NCBI GenBank assembly: GCA_037176845.1
Contig: JAYKXP010000007.1
Span: 744,001 to 808,000, forward strand
Direction of reading: 5' to 3'
From: Paramarasmius palmivorus
Lineage: Eukaryota > Basidiomycota > Agaricomycetes > Agaricales > Marasmiaceae
Length of the DNA: 64,000 nucleotides
Of this stretch, positions 35,202 through 47,098 are shown piece by piece. A program made the translations under genes and the position numbers. Every line of letters starts with the position of its first letter. The stretch's first letter is position 1. The notes below the pieces were generated by a model. The model saw only the letters and a list, made by a program, of their open reading frames with translations, did not search any database and was not told where the DNA came from.

Positions 35202-36672
35202 ATGGCCACCATCTCGACTCCGATTACTGAGTTATTTGGGATTAAACATCCCGTGCTTTTGGCTGGGATGAATGTTGGTAAGACTTTTGTGCTTCGATCT
35301 TCTTCGTAACGTGAGTGCTAACGAGAGATATTGCAGCTGCGGTTAGTGATTCTCACTCCTTTGTTTGACCTCGATACCAACAAGTGAAATAGGGACCAGA
35401 GCTAGCAGCAGCAGTGACAAACGCTGGAGGATTGGGTGTCATCGGAGGTTTTGGCTACACGCCGAAGGTTCTTCGTCAGCAGGTGAGGAAAGCTTCTATG
35501 ATACTGTCCTTTTACGGCTCCTTCCTACACAGTCCCGGCTCTATTATCTGTGCTCATATTCTTGTGTAGATCAAAGCCATCAAAGACGACCTCGTAGACA
35601 AGAACGCGCCATTCGGAGTCGATTTACTACTTCCCCAAGTCGGAGGAAATGCGAGGAAGACAAATGTGAGTGACAAGCAACTTGAGCAGCGCAGCAGTTT
35701 CTCACTCGTGTGATATAGTACGACTACACCAAAGGACAACTCAATGAACTCATCGATGTTATTATTGAAGAGAAATCAAAGCTTTTCGTCTGCGCCGTTG
35801 GTGTTCCACCTAGACACGTTGTCGACCGACTTCACCAGGCGGGTATCCCTGTCATGAACATGGTTGGACATCCCAAGCATGTGGAGAAGGCACTTGAGGC
35901 CGGTGTCGACATCATTTGCGCCCAGGCCGGAGAGGGAGGTGGACATACGGGTGATACCCCTGCAAGCATCCTGATCCCGGCATGCGTGGATCTTGTCAAG
36001 GGAAAGAAAGCACCCTTGAACGGAAAACCTGTCTATGTCATTGGTGCAGGGGCTGTGTACGATGGAAGGAGTCTGGCTGCCAACTTGATGTGGGGTGCTC
36101 AGGCTGTTTGTGAGTCTTGCAGAGCTTCTTTAACTCACAAGCTATCATTGAACATTTCGTTTCAGGGGTCGGAACTCGTTTTGTCGCCGCCGTAGAGGCC
36201 GGTGCACCCAAGATCCACAAGGAGTTGGTTGTCAGCTCCGGGTTTGATGATAACATCCGCACGATCATTTTCACTGGACGTCCTTTGCGTGTCAGGAAGA
36301 CGGATTATGTTGTTGACTGGTGCGTTACTCGTTTATCTTACGCGAAGTTTGGCCTGATCAAGGTTTTCCAGGGAGACGAACAGACAAAACGAGATTAAGG
36401 AGTTGACTTCCAAGGGTATTATCCCCGTAAACGACGACCTCGAGAAACATCCCGAAAAGTCGATTTCCGCTCGACCATGGTTGATGGGATCAGTCGCTGC
36501 TGTGAGCCTCTCCTTTTGTTCTTGGAATGAAGTGGGATACTAATCTACCCAACAGTTAATCAAAGAAGTACTACCGGCCAAGGTTATCATCGAGAATATG
36601 GTGAATGAGGCAGCTGAGCTCTTGCAAGAAAAAAGCAAGCTCGTCAAGGTTGAAGCAAGGGCAAAACTGTAA
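35202..36672 (+). CDS. Nitronate monooxygenase (2-nitropropane dioxygenase family)
   Basis: An FMN enzyme that oxidises alkyl nitronates, probably detoxifying nitro compounds such as propionate-3-nitronate. The ATG at 35202 starts MATISTPITELFGIKHPVLL and continues AGMNVAAGPELAAAVTNAGG after two tiny introns. Family blocks in order are LGVIGGFGYTP, FGVDLLLPQVGGNARKTN, VGVPPRHVVDRLHQAGIPVM and ICAQAGEGGGHTGD, whose His is the expected catalytic base. GAGAVYDGRSLAANLMWGAQ and VGTRFVAAVEAGAPKIHKE bind FMN phosphate. The protein ends KLVKVEARAKL at 36672. About 380 residues in eight exons, normal for the family and apparently intact. Confidence 0.9.
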
Positions 36673-36883
36673 TGGGTTAATACAAGGTTATATGTATTTT
36701 CGTATTTATAATTAATGTACCATATACCTTCTACAAGATAATCTGGAAGGCATGAAAGATATCCTTTGTACGACGGTGTGCTCGCAAAGACCATATTGTC
36801 CTGAGAAACTTTGTTTACCCCGGCGCGCCTCTTGCTTCCCTTCCACCACCACCGCCAGCTATTCTCTTCTCGATCCTCACACT

Positions 36884-37966
36884 ATGACAGGCCAGTGCAG
36901 TATCTGTCTTTCTGCTCTGAAAGAGCCGGTCTCTATTCCTTGCGGTAGGTTTGAACACGCGTGTACTTCTATTCCATATGCTCATATCAGTGGCAGGTCA
37001 TGTTTATTGCTCTGAATGTTTGGGAGAATACATCGGCTCTGGTTCTCAGGATGGATATACAGCTACTTGTCCGACATGTCGTACAGAGTTTCCTATAGGT
37101 ATGAAACATGCTCGAGCTAGTCGACAGTTCTCGAAACTGACTCTTGGTATCACCATCACCAGTGACTCCTGAAGTTAGTCATTGTCAATAAATATTATTG
37201 TTCAAACTCATCTCACACGTTCCTTTTTCCTTCCAGCGAACATGTCTCCCGAAACAAGTCCATCGCTATCTCTTTCCAACTATTCGACGCGTCTATATTG
37301 ACGCGTCACCCACAAACACAGCTGAAATTCAACGCCTACAGCACCTATTGAACACGTCTCAGATCATGCAACGACGTCTTGAAGACCAAGTGGATCATCT
37401 CATGGAACAGTGCGAGAGGCACATGGCTTCATCTAGAGCCCATGCCGAGGGTGAAATGGATGCTCTACACGAAGTGGAGAGGCTCAAGAGGAGGCTTAAG
37501 CAGGAGATGGATGCAAGGAAGAGGGCAGAGGAAGCTACAGAGGAGGCGCTAGAAGAGATTGGCCGACTCAATTTGGCTGCGGCAGAGCATGAGGCTCAAA
37601 GTCTGTCCGAAGAGGCGGAGAAGGTGAATCTACGATGGCAGCTGGAGTGCGAACAAGAAAAGAACAGAAGGCTGAATATCATGGATCCGCCAGTCGTTAT
37701 GAGGTATTGGCTTGTTTTTGGTGCTTTCGCTACTTGACTGACGTTACAATAAATGTAGCTCACGAACTCGACAGTCAACATCAAATGCCAGCCCAATCTC
37801 TCGCCCAAGCAAACGTCGAATGCCCTCTCAGGACCTGTCAGAATCCGATCACGAGCGTGAATGCAGTGACAGTGACTGCTCCTGCGAAGATAGTGACGAA
37901 GATCTCAGTCCCCAAACGCCCATAAACATTATGGACCTACATCGAGTCGAGACGCACCACGAATAG
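36884..37966 (+). CDS. RING-finger protein with coiled coil
   Basis: The ATG at 36884 starts MTGQCSICLSALKEPVSIPC. After the first intron the RING completes as GHVYCSECLGEYIGSGS, then ATCPTCRTEF, a full C3HC4 set consistent with E3 ubiquitin-ligase activity. A long coiled coil follows (IQRLQHLLNTSQIMQRRLED, then GEMDALHEVERLKRRLKQEM, LEEIGRLNLAAAEHEAQSL). The tail is Ser/Asp-rich and acidic (SDHERECSDSDCSCEDSDED). In the frame chosen it ends MDLHRVETHHE at 37966. An adjacent open frame to 38228 (LPNISFYIPSSSYTRSAYQA, then RRRIMRDLPQRPPTKRVRVS) looks coding, so a further splice could lengthen the tail. Substrate unknown. Confidence 0.8.
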
Positions 37967-38440
37967 TGCCAGCTCTACTCGAACCGTGCTTCCCAACATC
38001 AGCTTTTACATTCCCTCATCATCATATACTCGGTCCGCATATCAAGCCCAGTCATCTTCTGAAGGTCGCGAGCTTTCCGAAGATACCTCGAGAGGCGCCA
38101 TCACACCCAGACGGAGAATAATGCGTGATCTACCACAACGTCCTCCGACAAAAAGGGTGAGAGTTTCTGGTCAAGGGAATCTTCCAAGACTCCCTCGAGG
38201 AGTGGTATCGCACCCAAACGAAGTATAATGCATGACGTCTCATCGTGTTCCCTGAACCTCGTATGGCTCAAAACTTATTGCTTTTTCGATCATGTACTCT
38301 ACACTACTATATGCGCTCGTACCCTTTCTATTGAGCGTTATGACTGTGAAGTACGAAATATAGAATCATTGTCCTGTACAAAATGGCGGGGAGTGCCGAT
38401 TCCCGAAAGTGCTCTGACCACGTGCCGGTTTTCCTAAGCG

Positions 38441-38996
38441 ATGCGGGCGCCAATGGCAAAACACTTTCTCCTCCGCATGTCACACCAATATCAACAAGCG
38501 CTGAAAAGAATATCCGAGCGAACAGGTACACCTTTACCTGCGCTGCTAGTTTCATTCGGGGTCCTACACGAAGTTACGGCGATTGCACCGCTAGTGGGAG
38601 TGTTCTATGGAGCGAAGGCTGTGGGAATCGGCGAGGGGTTGGTTGGTGCGTTAAAGAGCGACTCGGAGGCATGGTGGAAAGGTAAAGCTAGAGAATGGAT
38701 TGAAGAAGGAGAGGAAAGAGTAGATAAGGTTGGAAGGAGGTATGGATGGTTTGGATATTCAAAAGGAGATACACGAGAAGCAAGACTGGCAGTTGCAGGA
38801 GATGTCGCGAATGCAGTTGTAGCGTATGGCGTAACAAAGGTGCCGGCGTCATTTATTCTGGGAGATGCTGCCTAACACTTCACAGGCCCTAATACCAGTT
38901 CGAATAGCGCTTTCACTCTATCTCTCTCCAGCTTTTTCAAGAAATATTGTAGAACCATGCCGACAGACGGTCGTACGTATTTTTCGGAAGAGTTGA
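38441..38996 (+). CDS. FLILHELTA-family mitochondrial protein (Mrx11-like)
   Basis: Two exons (38441-38839 and 38886-38996, a 46-bp intron) encode 169 residues. The segment LPALLVSFGVLHEVTAIAPL contains FGVLHEVTA, a close match to the signature that names the fungal FLILHELTA family, which includes yeast Mrx11. A second hydrophobic helix (VGVFYGAKAVGIGEGLVGAL) follows, then a charged region (WWKGKAREWIEEGEERVDKV). The conserved end ALIPVRIALSLYLSPAFSRN is followed by CRQTVVRIFRKS. Family members are mitochondrial inner-membrane proteins linked to mitochondrial gene expression; that role is inferred here. The first residues (MRAPMAKHFLLRMSHQYQQA) are basic and could be a targeting peptide. Confidence 0.8.
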
Positions 38997-39195
38997 AAGA
39001 GGTTAGTCTCCCCTAGGCAGACTGAATCACTCGTACCAAGAGAGGTGCACTGCACATGCGACCGCGTATCATACTTACTGGCAGGCCAACGTGTCTATCA
39101 AGCCTAAGACGACAGCTATAAAACTGCCTTCAATAAGTACTACCTCCAATGCATCTTGAACGCTTTTGTTCTTGCCCCCTTCACTCGCCCAAAGC

Positions 39196-39700
39196 ATGAT
39201 CAAGAACGCGAAGCATTTCACCGTCAAGGGGAAACCCACATTCAACCATGTCCGTGGGGACTCTCAGATCAACAACATGACGCTCAATGTCGATACTCTT
39301 CAATACAACGGCGAAGTCACTACCAAACGTACAGAATACGACGAGGTACGTCTTTCATGGTAGAGAAGGAAGTTTGTTAGGCTAACCACAGTGTTTTCAG
39401 TTTGAATACGTGAAGCGTGGGCATGTCATCACTCTCAAGGAGATCTGCTCGACGAATGTTTTTGAGCATAAGTGGGAAAACGGCAAACACCATTCTCGTG
39501 ATCGCAATACCTGTATAGTGTCAAGCTTTATGGCCAACAATCCAAGTTCACAGCGGTCGAATATCAAGGCGAGGAAGCTGATGAAGTTTGGGAAGAGCAT
39601 TTTCAGGAATTTTCGCGCGATAGGTGCCTGCTCTGTTTCATTCCCATGAAAAACATATTAACCGAGGGATCCGAATTCATGGTTGCTGTATGGACTAAAT
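39196..39700 (+). pseudogene. Fragment of an agaric-specific protein, frameshifted
   Basis: The first exon reads MIKNAKHFTVKGKPTFNHVR and GDSQINNMTLNVDTL, then EYDE. After an intron it continues FEYVKRGHVITLKEICSTNV and RDRNTCIV. This resembles the N-terminal part of many Agaricomycete-specific proteins. The expected continuation, KLYGQQSKFTAVEYQGEEAD then EVWEEHFQEFSRDR, is present but in another frame. The shift falls in GTGTC at about 39518-39524, consistent with a 2-base GT insertion. The frame that starts correctly ends at 39649 in unrelated sequence. A sequencing error or an unusual splice would be the alternative. Confidence 0.55.
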
Positions 39701-39709
39701 CATTCCAAA

Positions 39710-41080
39710 GTCCCAATGTGGATCTTCCACCACGGTGAGCTTTGTTTTACAGAGTACGAACCGGAGGTATAACCACTACTACGCATCGTTACGGTTGGCG
39801 GCAGCTGCTGCTGACTAAGAAGTGGGCACACTGAGGCTTCTCCGCGGTTTTTCTTTTCCCGCGACCTTTGAAGTCTTCCTCCATGAACTCGGAGTCGTCT
39901 TTTCAGTCGGCAACGTCCACGTAAAATTTTTGGTGAGGATCGGAGGTGAGTACATTTTTTTTCCAAAACATGAAATTGTATTTGGGTCGTATTGAAGCTA
40001 CGGCCGGTTCTAGATTACAAGGTTTTGCCTCGGATGTGCTTTCAGTCTCGACTCGGATAGCCTGAGACAAGTCGATCATTTTAGTTTCGCGGCCCCCAGA
40101 TTCGTTCCGATGGCCAGCATCACGCAGAAATGCCGCCTTGAATATTCAATCGCTGGAAGCCAGGGAAGAGGGTCCGATCTACCCTGATAGTGCGCGACTA
40201 TCACGGTACGTGCTCGCACGACACATACGGGTTTTTCTAGCTTGTTTATTATAATTGCGACTGCAGGAACTTGAAATGCTTGTGAAGTCGTTGAGGAAAA
40301 CAGGTCCTTTAACATACGCCCGACTATCGCGCCTAAACAACTCTCAGTTTTACTCCATGGACCTACGGTCTAGCTGTAGCTTTACAGTCACATTTTAGGC
40401 TCTCTCTGTTAACAGAGGATCCAGAGGGAATTATATGCCCCATTTGAATCGGCCAAGCAAGTGAGTCAGGCAACCTTAGGTTTTTTGTTTACGAGCTGAA
40501 CGGACTGCAGGGCGCACCTGAATTATAGAAAATGATTGTATCCCCTTTCTTCCTTCGACATGCTTTTCGTCAACGGGGTATCACCCCAACTGTATCTCCC
40601 GGCAGACTCTAAATGACATCAGATACAAAGGTAAGACTCACATTCACTACAATTAGTTCTATTCGTTCATGCAATAAAAGTGGTGATAGTTACCGAGGCG
40701 ATATGCTCACTGAATCGAAGCAACTGTCAAGTTGTCAATATCAATGTCGTTCTTTTGCATATGATCACTTGGTTTCGCGGACTATGCAACTGTCCTTACA
40801 CTGGGTCACTAGTCCTGAAATATGCCAGATTAAGCGTTCTGGATCATAGCTGAGAATTAGCTGTTCCGTGAGTGAATTCGCCGCCGAGTTATTCTTATGT
40901 TTATCTTGTACAGGAATACACCTAACTTTTTGGATTGTCGCACTCCGTGCAAGTACGACCAGGAATGTTGGTACGCCTACCCATCTGGACGAGCCTCAGC
41001 CAATTGTTTACTCACCTTATTCCCCTTGCGATCCACAGTCGTGACCTTGGCCTGGGCACGCAAAATCTGTTTATCCCTCT
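39710..41080. other. Gene-poor interval before oxalate decarboxylase
   Basis: About 1.4 kb with only short unrelated frames on both strands and no recognisable domain, RNA gene or transposon end. Confidence 0.5.
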
Positions 41081-41090
41081 GGTTGTCGAG

Positions 41091-41097
41091 TATAAAA
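41091..41097 (+). promoter_or_regulatory. TATA box of the oxalate decarboxylase gene
   Basis: TATAAAA lies 71 bases upstream of the ATG at 41162 and supports that start over the in-frame ATG at 41099, which would fall only 8 bases after the box. Confidence 0.55.
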
Positions 41098-41161
41098 GTT
41101 GCGTCGATTCGAGAGGAGAAAGCATCGACTTTCGATACTTTATAGTCTTCAAGCTTTCGCA

Positions 41162-43594
41162 ATGCCTTCTCTTCGCAACGCTTCTCTTCTCATCGCTCTT
41201 GTGACTCTTGCAGTCGGAGCTCCTACTTCGCCTTACCTGTGCTCAATCACAGAGTCTTCCCAGGAGACTTCCTTGGAGTATTCCATGCAGTCTTCTCTCC
41301 AGTCGCCACTCGAGTCTCCCATGCGGTCTTCTTTGCATTCTATGCTAGACTCTTTCCTAGAGTCCTTAGAGTCTGAGTCCCCGTCCGCGAGCTCTTCGGC
41401 CGTAGAGCCAACTGCAACGGTTCCCTATGCGAGCACCGACCCCAATCTCCCAATGTGGGGACCAGACAGTCCCCCTTCCATGCCAAAGCCGGAGAGGGGA
41501 AAGCTCGGTGCCTCCATTTTGGGACCACAGAACCCACCTCTGGAACTGGAGAACCCGGCTTTACTCGCACCGCCAACCAGTGACAATGGAGAAGTGTAAG
41601 TATCAACTATTGTGTGAATTGATGGAGACTAACGGTAGTCTATTCAGCGGGAACCCCAAGTGGTCTATGAGCTTTAGTCCGAATCGTATCCAGACTGGAG
41701 GCTGGGCAAGGCAACAGAATGGTAAGTTCTCTTCCGGATTTGCCTGGGTTCGCTTATTGACCTTGGTGTATAGTCAATGTCATGCCTATAGCTACGAGTA
41801 AGTTTCCCATTGACCGACGTGTCGCTCCCTTCCAGGACTGACCAACTATTTCAGACATCGCGGGTGTGAACATGAGGCTCTTGCCTGGAGCCATTCGTGA
41901 GATGCATTGGCACGATACGGCTGAGGTACGCACAGCCGATACCTTCGATTTATTTTACTGAGACTCAGAAACGCAGTGGGCGTACGTTCTCAAGGTATTT
42001 TTGACATTGATTCCGCCGTTCCGGCATCTTATTCGCACCCAAAATCAAATAGGGTACCACACAAGTGACCGCCGTAGACACCGAAGGGCGCAACTTCAGG
42101 GCTAATGTCGTGCGTGAAATCTTCCATTCTCCAACACGATTGGACTTAGAGCATTTACAGAAAGCTGGCGACCTGTGGTACTTCCCCGCTGGTGTTCCCC
42201 ACTCCTTACAAGGAACCGACGATGATCCTGATGGCACCGAGTTCTTATTGGTGAGCCATCATGCATACCTCAGCCTTCTCGGCATCTCATTGAGAGTCAG
42301 GTCTTCCCTGATGGAAAGTTTAGCGAGGACGATACCTTCCTGGTACGTTTTTTGGCCAGGTAAACTGAGTTATTTTGACAACCCAGCTAGCTCACGGACT
42401 GGCTTTCCCACGTACCCGCTGAAGGTCAATATCATTTGCGTCCTCCGGTGGATATTTTCTTACAGCACTATGCAGTCATCCAGAAGAACTTCCATCTTAA
42501 TAGTTCCAAGCCCTTCTCTCACATCCCAGCCAAGCCACTATATATCTTCCCTGGACGTAGGTTTCCTTTTCTTTGTCCCTTTGAAAGTCCTGCTTGACCA
42601 TCAATTCAGCCGAGCCCAAGACTGACGTACCTGTCTCCGATCCAAACGGCCAAGTTCCCGAATCATACTATCACGCATTCTCTGAGGTTGAACCTACTCC
42701 CCTCGCCGGAGGAACCGTCAAGATAGTTGATTCAAGGACTTTCCCTATCTCCACGACCATCGCCGCTACAGAGATCACCGTCGAGCCTAATGCAATGAGG
42801 TGAGTATCAGAAGCTCGTTGAACATTCAAATCGTACTGATTTGGACTTCCAGGGAGCTTCATGTGAGTCGTCTTACACAAATGAGTATCAACTCTGAGCC
42901 TAAATCTTATGACACATCAGTGGCACCCGACGATGGATGAGTGGGCATTCTTTTTGTAGGTTGTCTCTTCGAGTCCTGCGATTTTGTATCTCAAAGGAGT
43001 ATTTCCTTTTTAGGGAAGGTCAAGGAAGGGTGACAGTTTTCGCATCGAATAGTAATGCAAAGACGTTCAACTATCAGGTACGATTCAACCCAGAGGTCAC
43101 GAAGAAGTTGCTCATTCTTTGATCTCGTCAGGCTGGTGATATCGGTCAGTTACACCACTTACATCGCGATATAAGCGCACTGACCCTTCTCAGCTTACGT
43201 TCCTGCTACTTTTGGTCAGTACCCTACAGTTTTTTCGTAGAAGTCTAGTACTGACAGCAGGTATCTGCAGGCCACTATGTTGAGAATACCGGCAACACCA
43301 CCCTCAAGTTCCTCGAGTTGTTCAACACCAGTGAGAAATGAAGTCTTTGTGTCACGCTTATTCCGCTCACTCTACTGCTTATCAGATGTCTACGAGGATA
43401 TTAGCTTGTCTCAGGTAATTGTCATGATTGATCGCGCGTAACATGAATGTTAACACCCCGTGCAGTGGTTGGCACTCACACCTCCCGAACTCCTGAAAGC
43501 TCACTTGGATTTGGATGATGAGACTATCGCGGGTTTGAATAAGACGAAGCCGGTGGTTGTGGCACCTCTTATCGTGGATGATCATCCAATGTAA
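41162..43594 (+). CDS. Oxalate decarboxylase, secreted bicupin, with Ser-rich N-terminal extension
   Basis: Converts oxalate to formate and CO2, an Mn-dependent reaction used by wood- and litter-decay fungi to manage oxalate and pH. The ATG at 41162 gives a signal peptide ([20 protein letters not shown]). A Ser/Glu/Leu-rich segment with repeated SSLxSxLES/SP units follows (about residues 35-75). Cupin 1 has [15 protein letters not shown] and [13 protein letters not shown]. Cupin 2 has [20 protein letters not shown] and [11 protein letters not shown]. Both HxH...E...H metal sets are therefore present. The C-terminus ends [13 protein letters not shown] at 43594. There are roughly fifteen small introns, several flanking very short exons. 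The gene looks intact. The repetitive linker is unusual; an oxalate decarboxylase normally passes almost directly from the signal peptide to the first cupin. Confidence 0.9.
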
Positions 43595-43692
43595 GAGTGG
43601 TACCTCAGATACATCAGGCATTCTACTAGAAGAATTTGAAGTCGTGTATTCATGTACAGTATATAGAAATCAAGAAGTATATGTTGTAGTTT

Positions 43693-45856
43693 TTAAATAG
43701 CCCGCGGTGAAAGCTCAGCCATCAACTCTCCTTTAGCCAACATAAATCTATCCAATAAGCATTCCTCCCATTTTCCGACGTCCCAGCCAGGAGCAAACCG
43801 CATATCAAATCGACTGACCAGCGATGCCAGTACGAACCTCAGTTCCAGCATCGCAAGACGCTTCCCAGCGCAATTCGCAGGTCCCGATGAAAAAGGTACG
43901 AACACAGAAGTTTCCAGGACAATATCTGAATTATTCTTGTATTCAATCCACCTTTCGGGCCAAAAAGTATCGGGCTTGGGCCAGAAGTATCGGGGATCGC
44001 GGTGCAGTACGTATGGTGGAACTAGGATGGCAGTATCTTCATGAATGAAGCTAGGGTACAGACAGGTCATTGGTACGAAATGAAATGAGATATTCAAGGA
44101 GCCGCGTACTGTGTTCCTACTAGTCGGCCACCACTGTTTCGTTCCGGTGCTCTTTGCAGTCCAGTAGGTATGGGAGGTTGGAGTCGTAAGGTCTCGTTAC
44201 TGTGCGCATATGATCAAAAGTTGTTCGTCCAGGCCAATGAAGGAACGTACATGATAGCATCCAACAAAGCTACCTCGCCAAGCTTCTCAAGTTCCAGCGG
44301 TAAGGTGCCATCCTTAAGAGGAGGAAATGCAGTCTCCAGCTCCTTTCGCAGCAGCTTGATGTAGGCAGGATTGGAAAGTAAATAGTATATGGCACCGCTC
44401 AAAGCAGAGGCGGTAGTGTCAGAACCTCCGACGATCGCAAGAACGGCGTTGGAGACAATGAAAGGCATAGGAGATGTCTCTTCATCCAATGCATTGTTTA
44501 CCTGGGAAATACTAGCTAATCAACATCACTGTCGGGATGAGGTGCTGGGACATACCAAATGGTAGAAAAGATCCTTGCGCTTCACGTCTTGCGAAGCACG
44601 CTGCATCGCTCGTTCCACTGCAAAGTTCCCGAAGACGCGCATTGAGTCACCGGTGAATGGAAGTCTTCGCAGAACCGGTGTCGACCAAGGGATATGCTGT
44701 GTGTAAGCAGGCAGACTGAAAAGACTGAGCGTAAGACATCTAGTATTTCATTACAGACGTACGTCAATCCTTTCTGCATATTCTCTTGGAAGTGGTCTTT
44801 GTCTTCAGTTTGAAGAATGTCAAATCCTTTTCCGAACCTGTGACGGGGGTGAGCGAAATCGAACATTGCGCGCTGTTAAGATTACTTACACAAGTTCTCC
44901 CATAAAGTCGAACCTTGAGATGCCGCAAGATGGTTAAGAATGAGGTTCATCTGAATCCTGGAGAACACGCACGAGAACCAGTCAATCCATTTCGCCATAT
45001 CGAGCCCTACACGTCCTTCACCAGTCTCCAGACACTTTCGTTCCAAAATTTCAACAAATTCTGCTGCTTTCTTCACGACGGATTCTCCATAATCGAGTAA
45101 AGGTTCGTTAGAAAAAGCTTTGTTCCATGGTCTGCGCAGCTGTAAATGTCGGGCAGAGTCACGTTGTAGTATGACGTTGTAATCTCTTTTTGACTTGTTG
45201 GTTGGTGTTACACGACGTCCTTCCCAAACTGGATGTTATCTATCAGTCAAGGTAGGCGAATAGGCATAGTTCGACTCACGTGGACCTCTAGGCATTCCCT
45301 GGGTGCCGAGGATTTGCGGTAGCAAGTCTTTGTCGACCACAGAAAGCTCATTGGGGCCTATCCACGACAATTGATGTCAGGTACAAAACAATACGAAACC
45401 CTGAAATCGACTTACCAATGCGAACTATCGATCCATACTGCGCATGGAGTTCTCGGTAGTACTGGGGTAGCTTTCCATCTATCGTTTTCCAGACGCCCCA
45501 GAATTTAGTTATACGGGCGATGCGGGGACCGGGATACCCGGCAAGAGGATGAAGTGGCGAAAGACGATATGTTACGATTGACATTAAAAGTAACACGTAG
45601 AAAGAGGTGTATGTCACGAAGGCATCAGTCAAGGTAGATCTGTTGAGCTTTGGGACGACGGTGAGTCCCGGCACCACGACCAGACCAAGGAACAATGGAG
45701 TGAAAGAAGTCGGTTCCCGCTTTTTGAACCATAAGTGTGTTACCTGGTGCGCAAAAGAAGTGATCAGCGAGAAAATAGTCTATTAAGATGACATGCGCCT
45801 ACCAGTGCACTTGCGGCGACTACTGAGAGAGATGCGTTGGGGACTACGAGTTCCAT
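43693..45856 (-). CDS. Cytochrome P450 monooxygenase
   Basis: A haem-thiolate oxygenase anchored in the endoplasmic reticulum. The ATG at 45856 starts MELVVPNASLSVVAASAL, joined through an intron to VTHLWFKKREPTSFTPLFLG. Two or three hydrophobic helices precede the proline-rich hinge HPLAGYPGPRIARITKFWG. The I-helix is VLAIVGGSDTTASALSGAI. The ExxR region reads NETLRLQPPIPTGLQRAP. The PERF region is PDTFWPERW. The haem loop FVPFSSGPANCAGKRLAMLE has the axial Cys. It ends AELSPRAI at 43693. All core motifs are intact. Family-level naming (CYP number) and substrate cannot be decided by eye. Neighbouring genes do not form a clear biosynthetic cluster. Confidence 0.9.
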
Positions 45857-46666
45857 GATGACGAGCCAGGAAAGAGGAAAGCAACCGAGGTAGTTTTTAT
45901 ACGTCAATTTATGTCCTAGCTGGTATTGTCCTAACGGAACACCCCAAATTCCATATGAATTAGGAGGTCCCGAGTATCCATTATGTTGCAGAAAGCGTCC
46001 TAGCCTGAGCAAAGTAAGGTAAATGAAGGAAGCTGGTCAAGTTGCATATGTTGCCAAGCGAGTAGCAACACCCGCGCGGCAAAATTTCTCACACCTCTTC
46101 GTCCTTCTCCAGCTCTTTCGATGTTGTCTGAACCTCCCGAAAAAGTACATTTGAAGGGTGTAAGAAGAAGGTGCTGGTGTGTTTACCGCCTTTTGTCTTC
46201 TATCATTCCCTCCAGACATTCAGTGGTTTGGCGTTCAGTTGCAGACATGTCATCAAGAACCACCAGGATGACCGACATGCCCCTCCCGTTCAGTTTTGAA
46301 CGCTTCTCACGCTCCCGGATCCGCGCTTAGAGCCCTTCAAAGGTGAGTGTCTTGTCGACAGGACTAGTATGCAAGTCCAAGCGGAAGATAACGGGTTTTT
46401 GCAAAGGCGGAATCCAGAGAATCGGAGAGTAAGGAGACTTCATATGACCATGTTGGGGAACAAACATGATGTCGACAGTCGGTGGCCGGTCCTTGAATAA
46501 GACGCCAACCCTGAGGTTGATGATTTTCAGGTGTGCAAGACTTGTGTTATAACACCACTACCGCCGCCTTCCTGATACCCTGGATAGCGTACTCTGATAT
46601 ATTGATCGCTTCGCTTGCTCAAGACAACCACCATCCACCCCGTTTCAAAATACTTGTGACCCTAAC
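45857..46666. other. Interval between P450 and Swi5 with an unexplained open frame
   Basis: No gene is firmly supported. On the minus strand at about 46.53-46.33 kb an open frame reads like protein (NLRVGVLFKDRPPTVDIMFV, PPLQKPVIFRLDLHTSPVDK) but stops abruptly and has no clear partner exons. It could be a remnant or an exon of an unrecognised gene. Confidence 0.4.
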
Positions 46667-47098
46667 TCAGTCACCTTCAGGAAGATTCAACTCGCGATGT
46701 ATCTCCCGAACTGTCGTCTCCTTCATATTCGCCAGCTATCCGACCCCTTGTCAACACCCATTGAGCAAGAGTAATCGACGCCTCGCTCACCCTTCCAATG
46801 AGAATCTGCGTCGCGTCTCTTGCCTCGTTGTATCGATGGAGCAGTTTGATGTGCCGATCAACGATTTTCTCCGCGTCTTCATGGGGTCTATAGACTCAGT
46901 TGAACTATAGCCTACGTGGATAAGTACTTTTCGATCTAGAACGTACCCCAGTTCCTGTTGTAGTTGGTCGACTTCGGCCTGTAGTGCAGCGACTCGCGCC
47001 TCCTGTTGCTACGTCGTGGTAGCCAATCCCCAGTCACGTTCCTATATGCAGCCAAAGAGATGCCAAATACATACAGTAGCCGAAATTCTTGCGTGCAT
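46667..47098 (-). CDS. SWI5: DNA recombination/repair protein Swi5
   Basis: Swi5 pairs with Sfr1 (Mei5) to stimulate Rad51 and Dmc1 filaments in homologous recombination. Four short exons join in phase to give 83 residues, close to the 85 of fission yeast Swi5. They read MHARISATQQEARVAALQAE (start at 47098), a coiled-coil segment VDQLQQELGPHEDAEKIVDR, the conserved core HIKLLHRYNEARDATQILIG, and RLANMKETTVREIHRELNLP ending EGD at 46667. Introns are GTATGT..GTAG, GTACGT..TATAG and GTGAGC..ATAG. Exon 1 is only 24 bases. Two other ATGs upstream (47232 and 47215) open frames without family resemblance, so 47098 is preferred. The gene looks intact; it is easily missed because no exon exceeds about 140 bases. 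Confidence 0.88.

Noticed and set aside
41099..41161. An upstream in-frame Met as the start of oxalate decarboxylase
   Set aside because: It would begin right after the TATA box and place basic residues ahead of a good signal peptide that starts at 41162.
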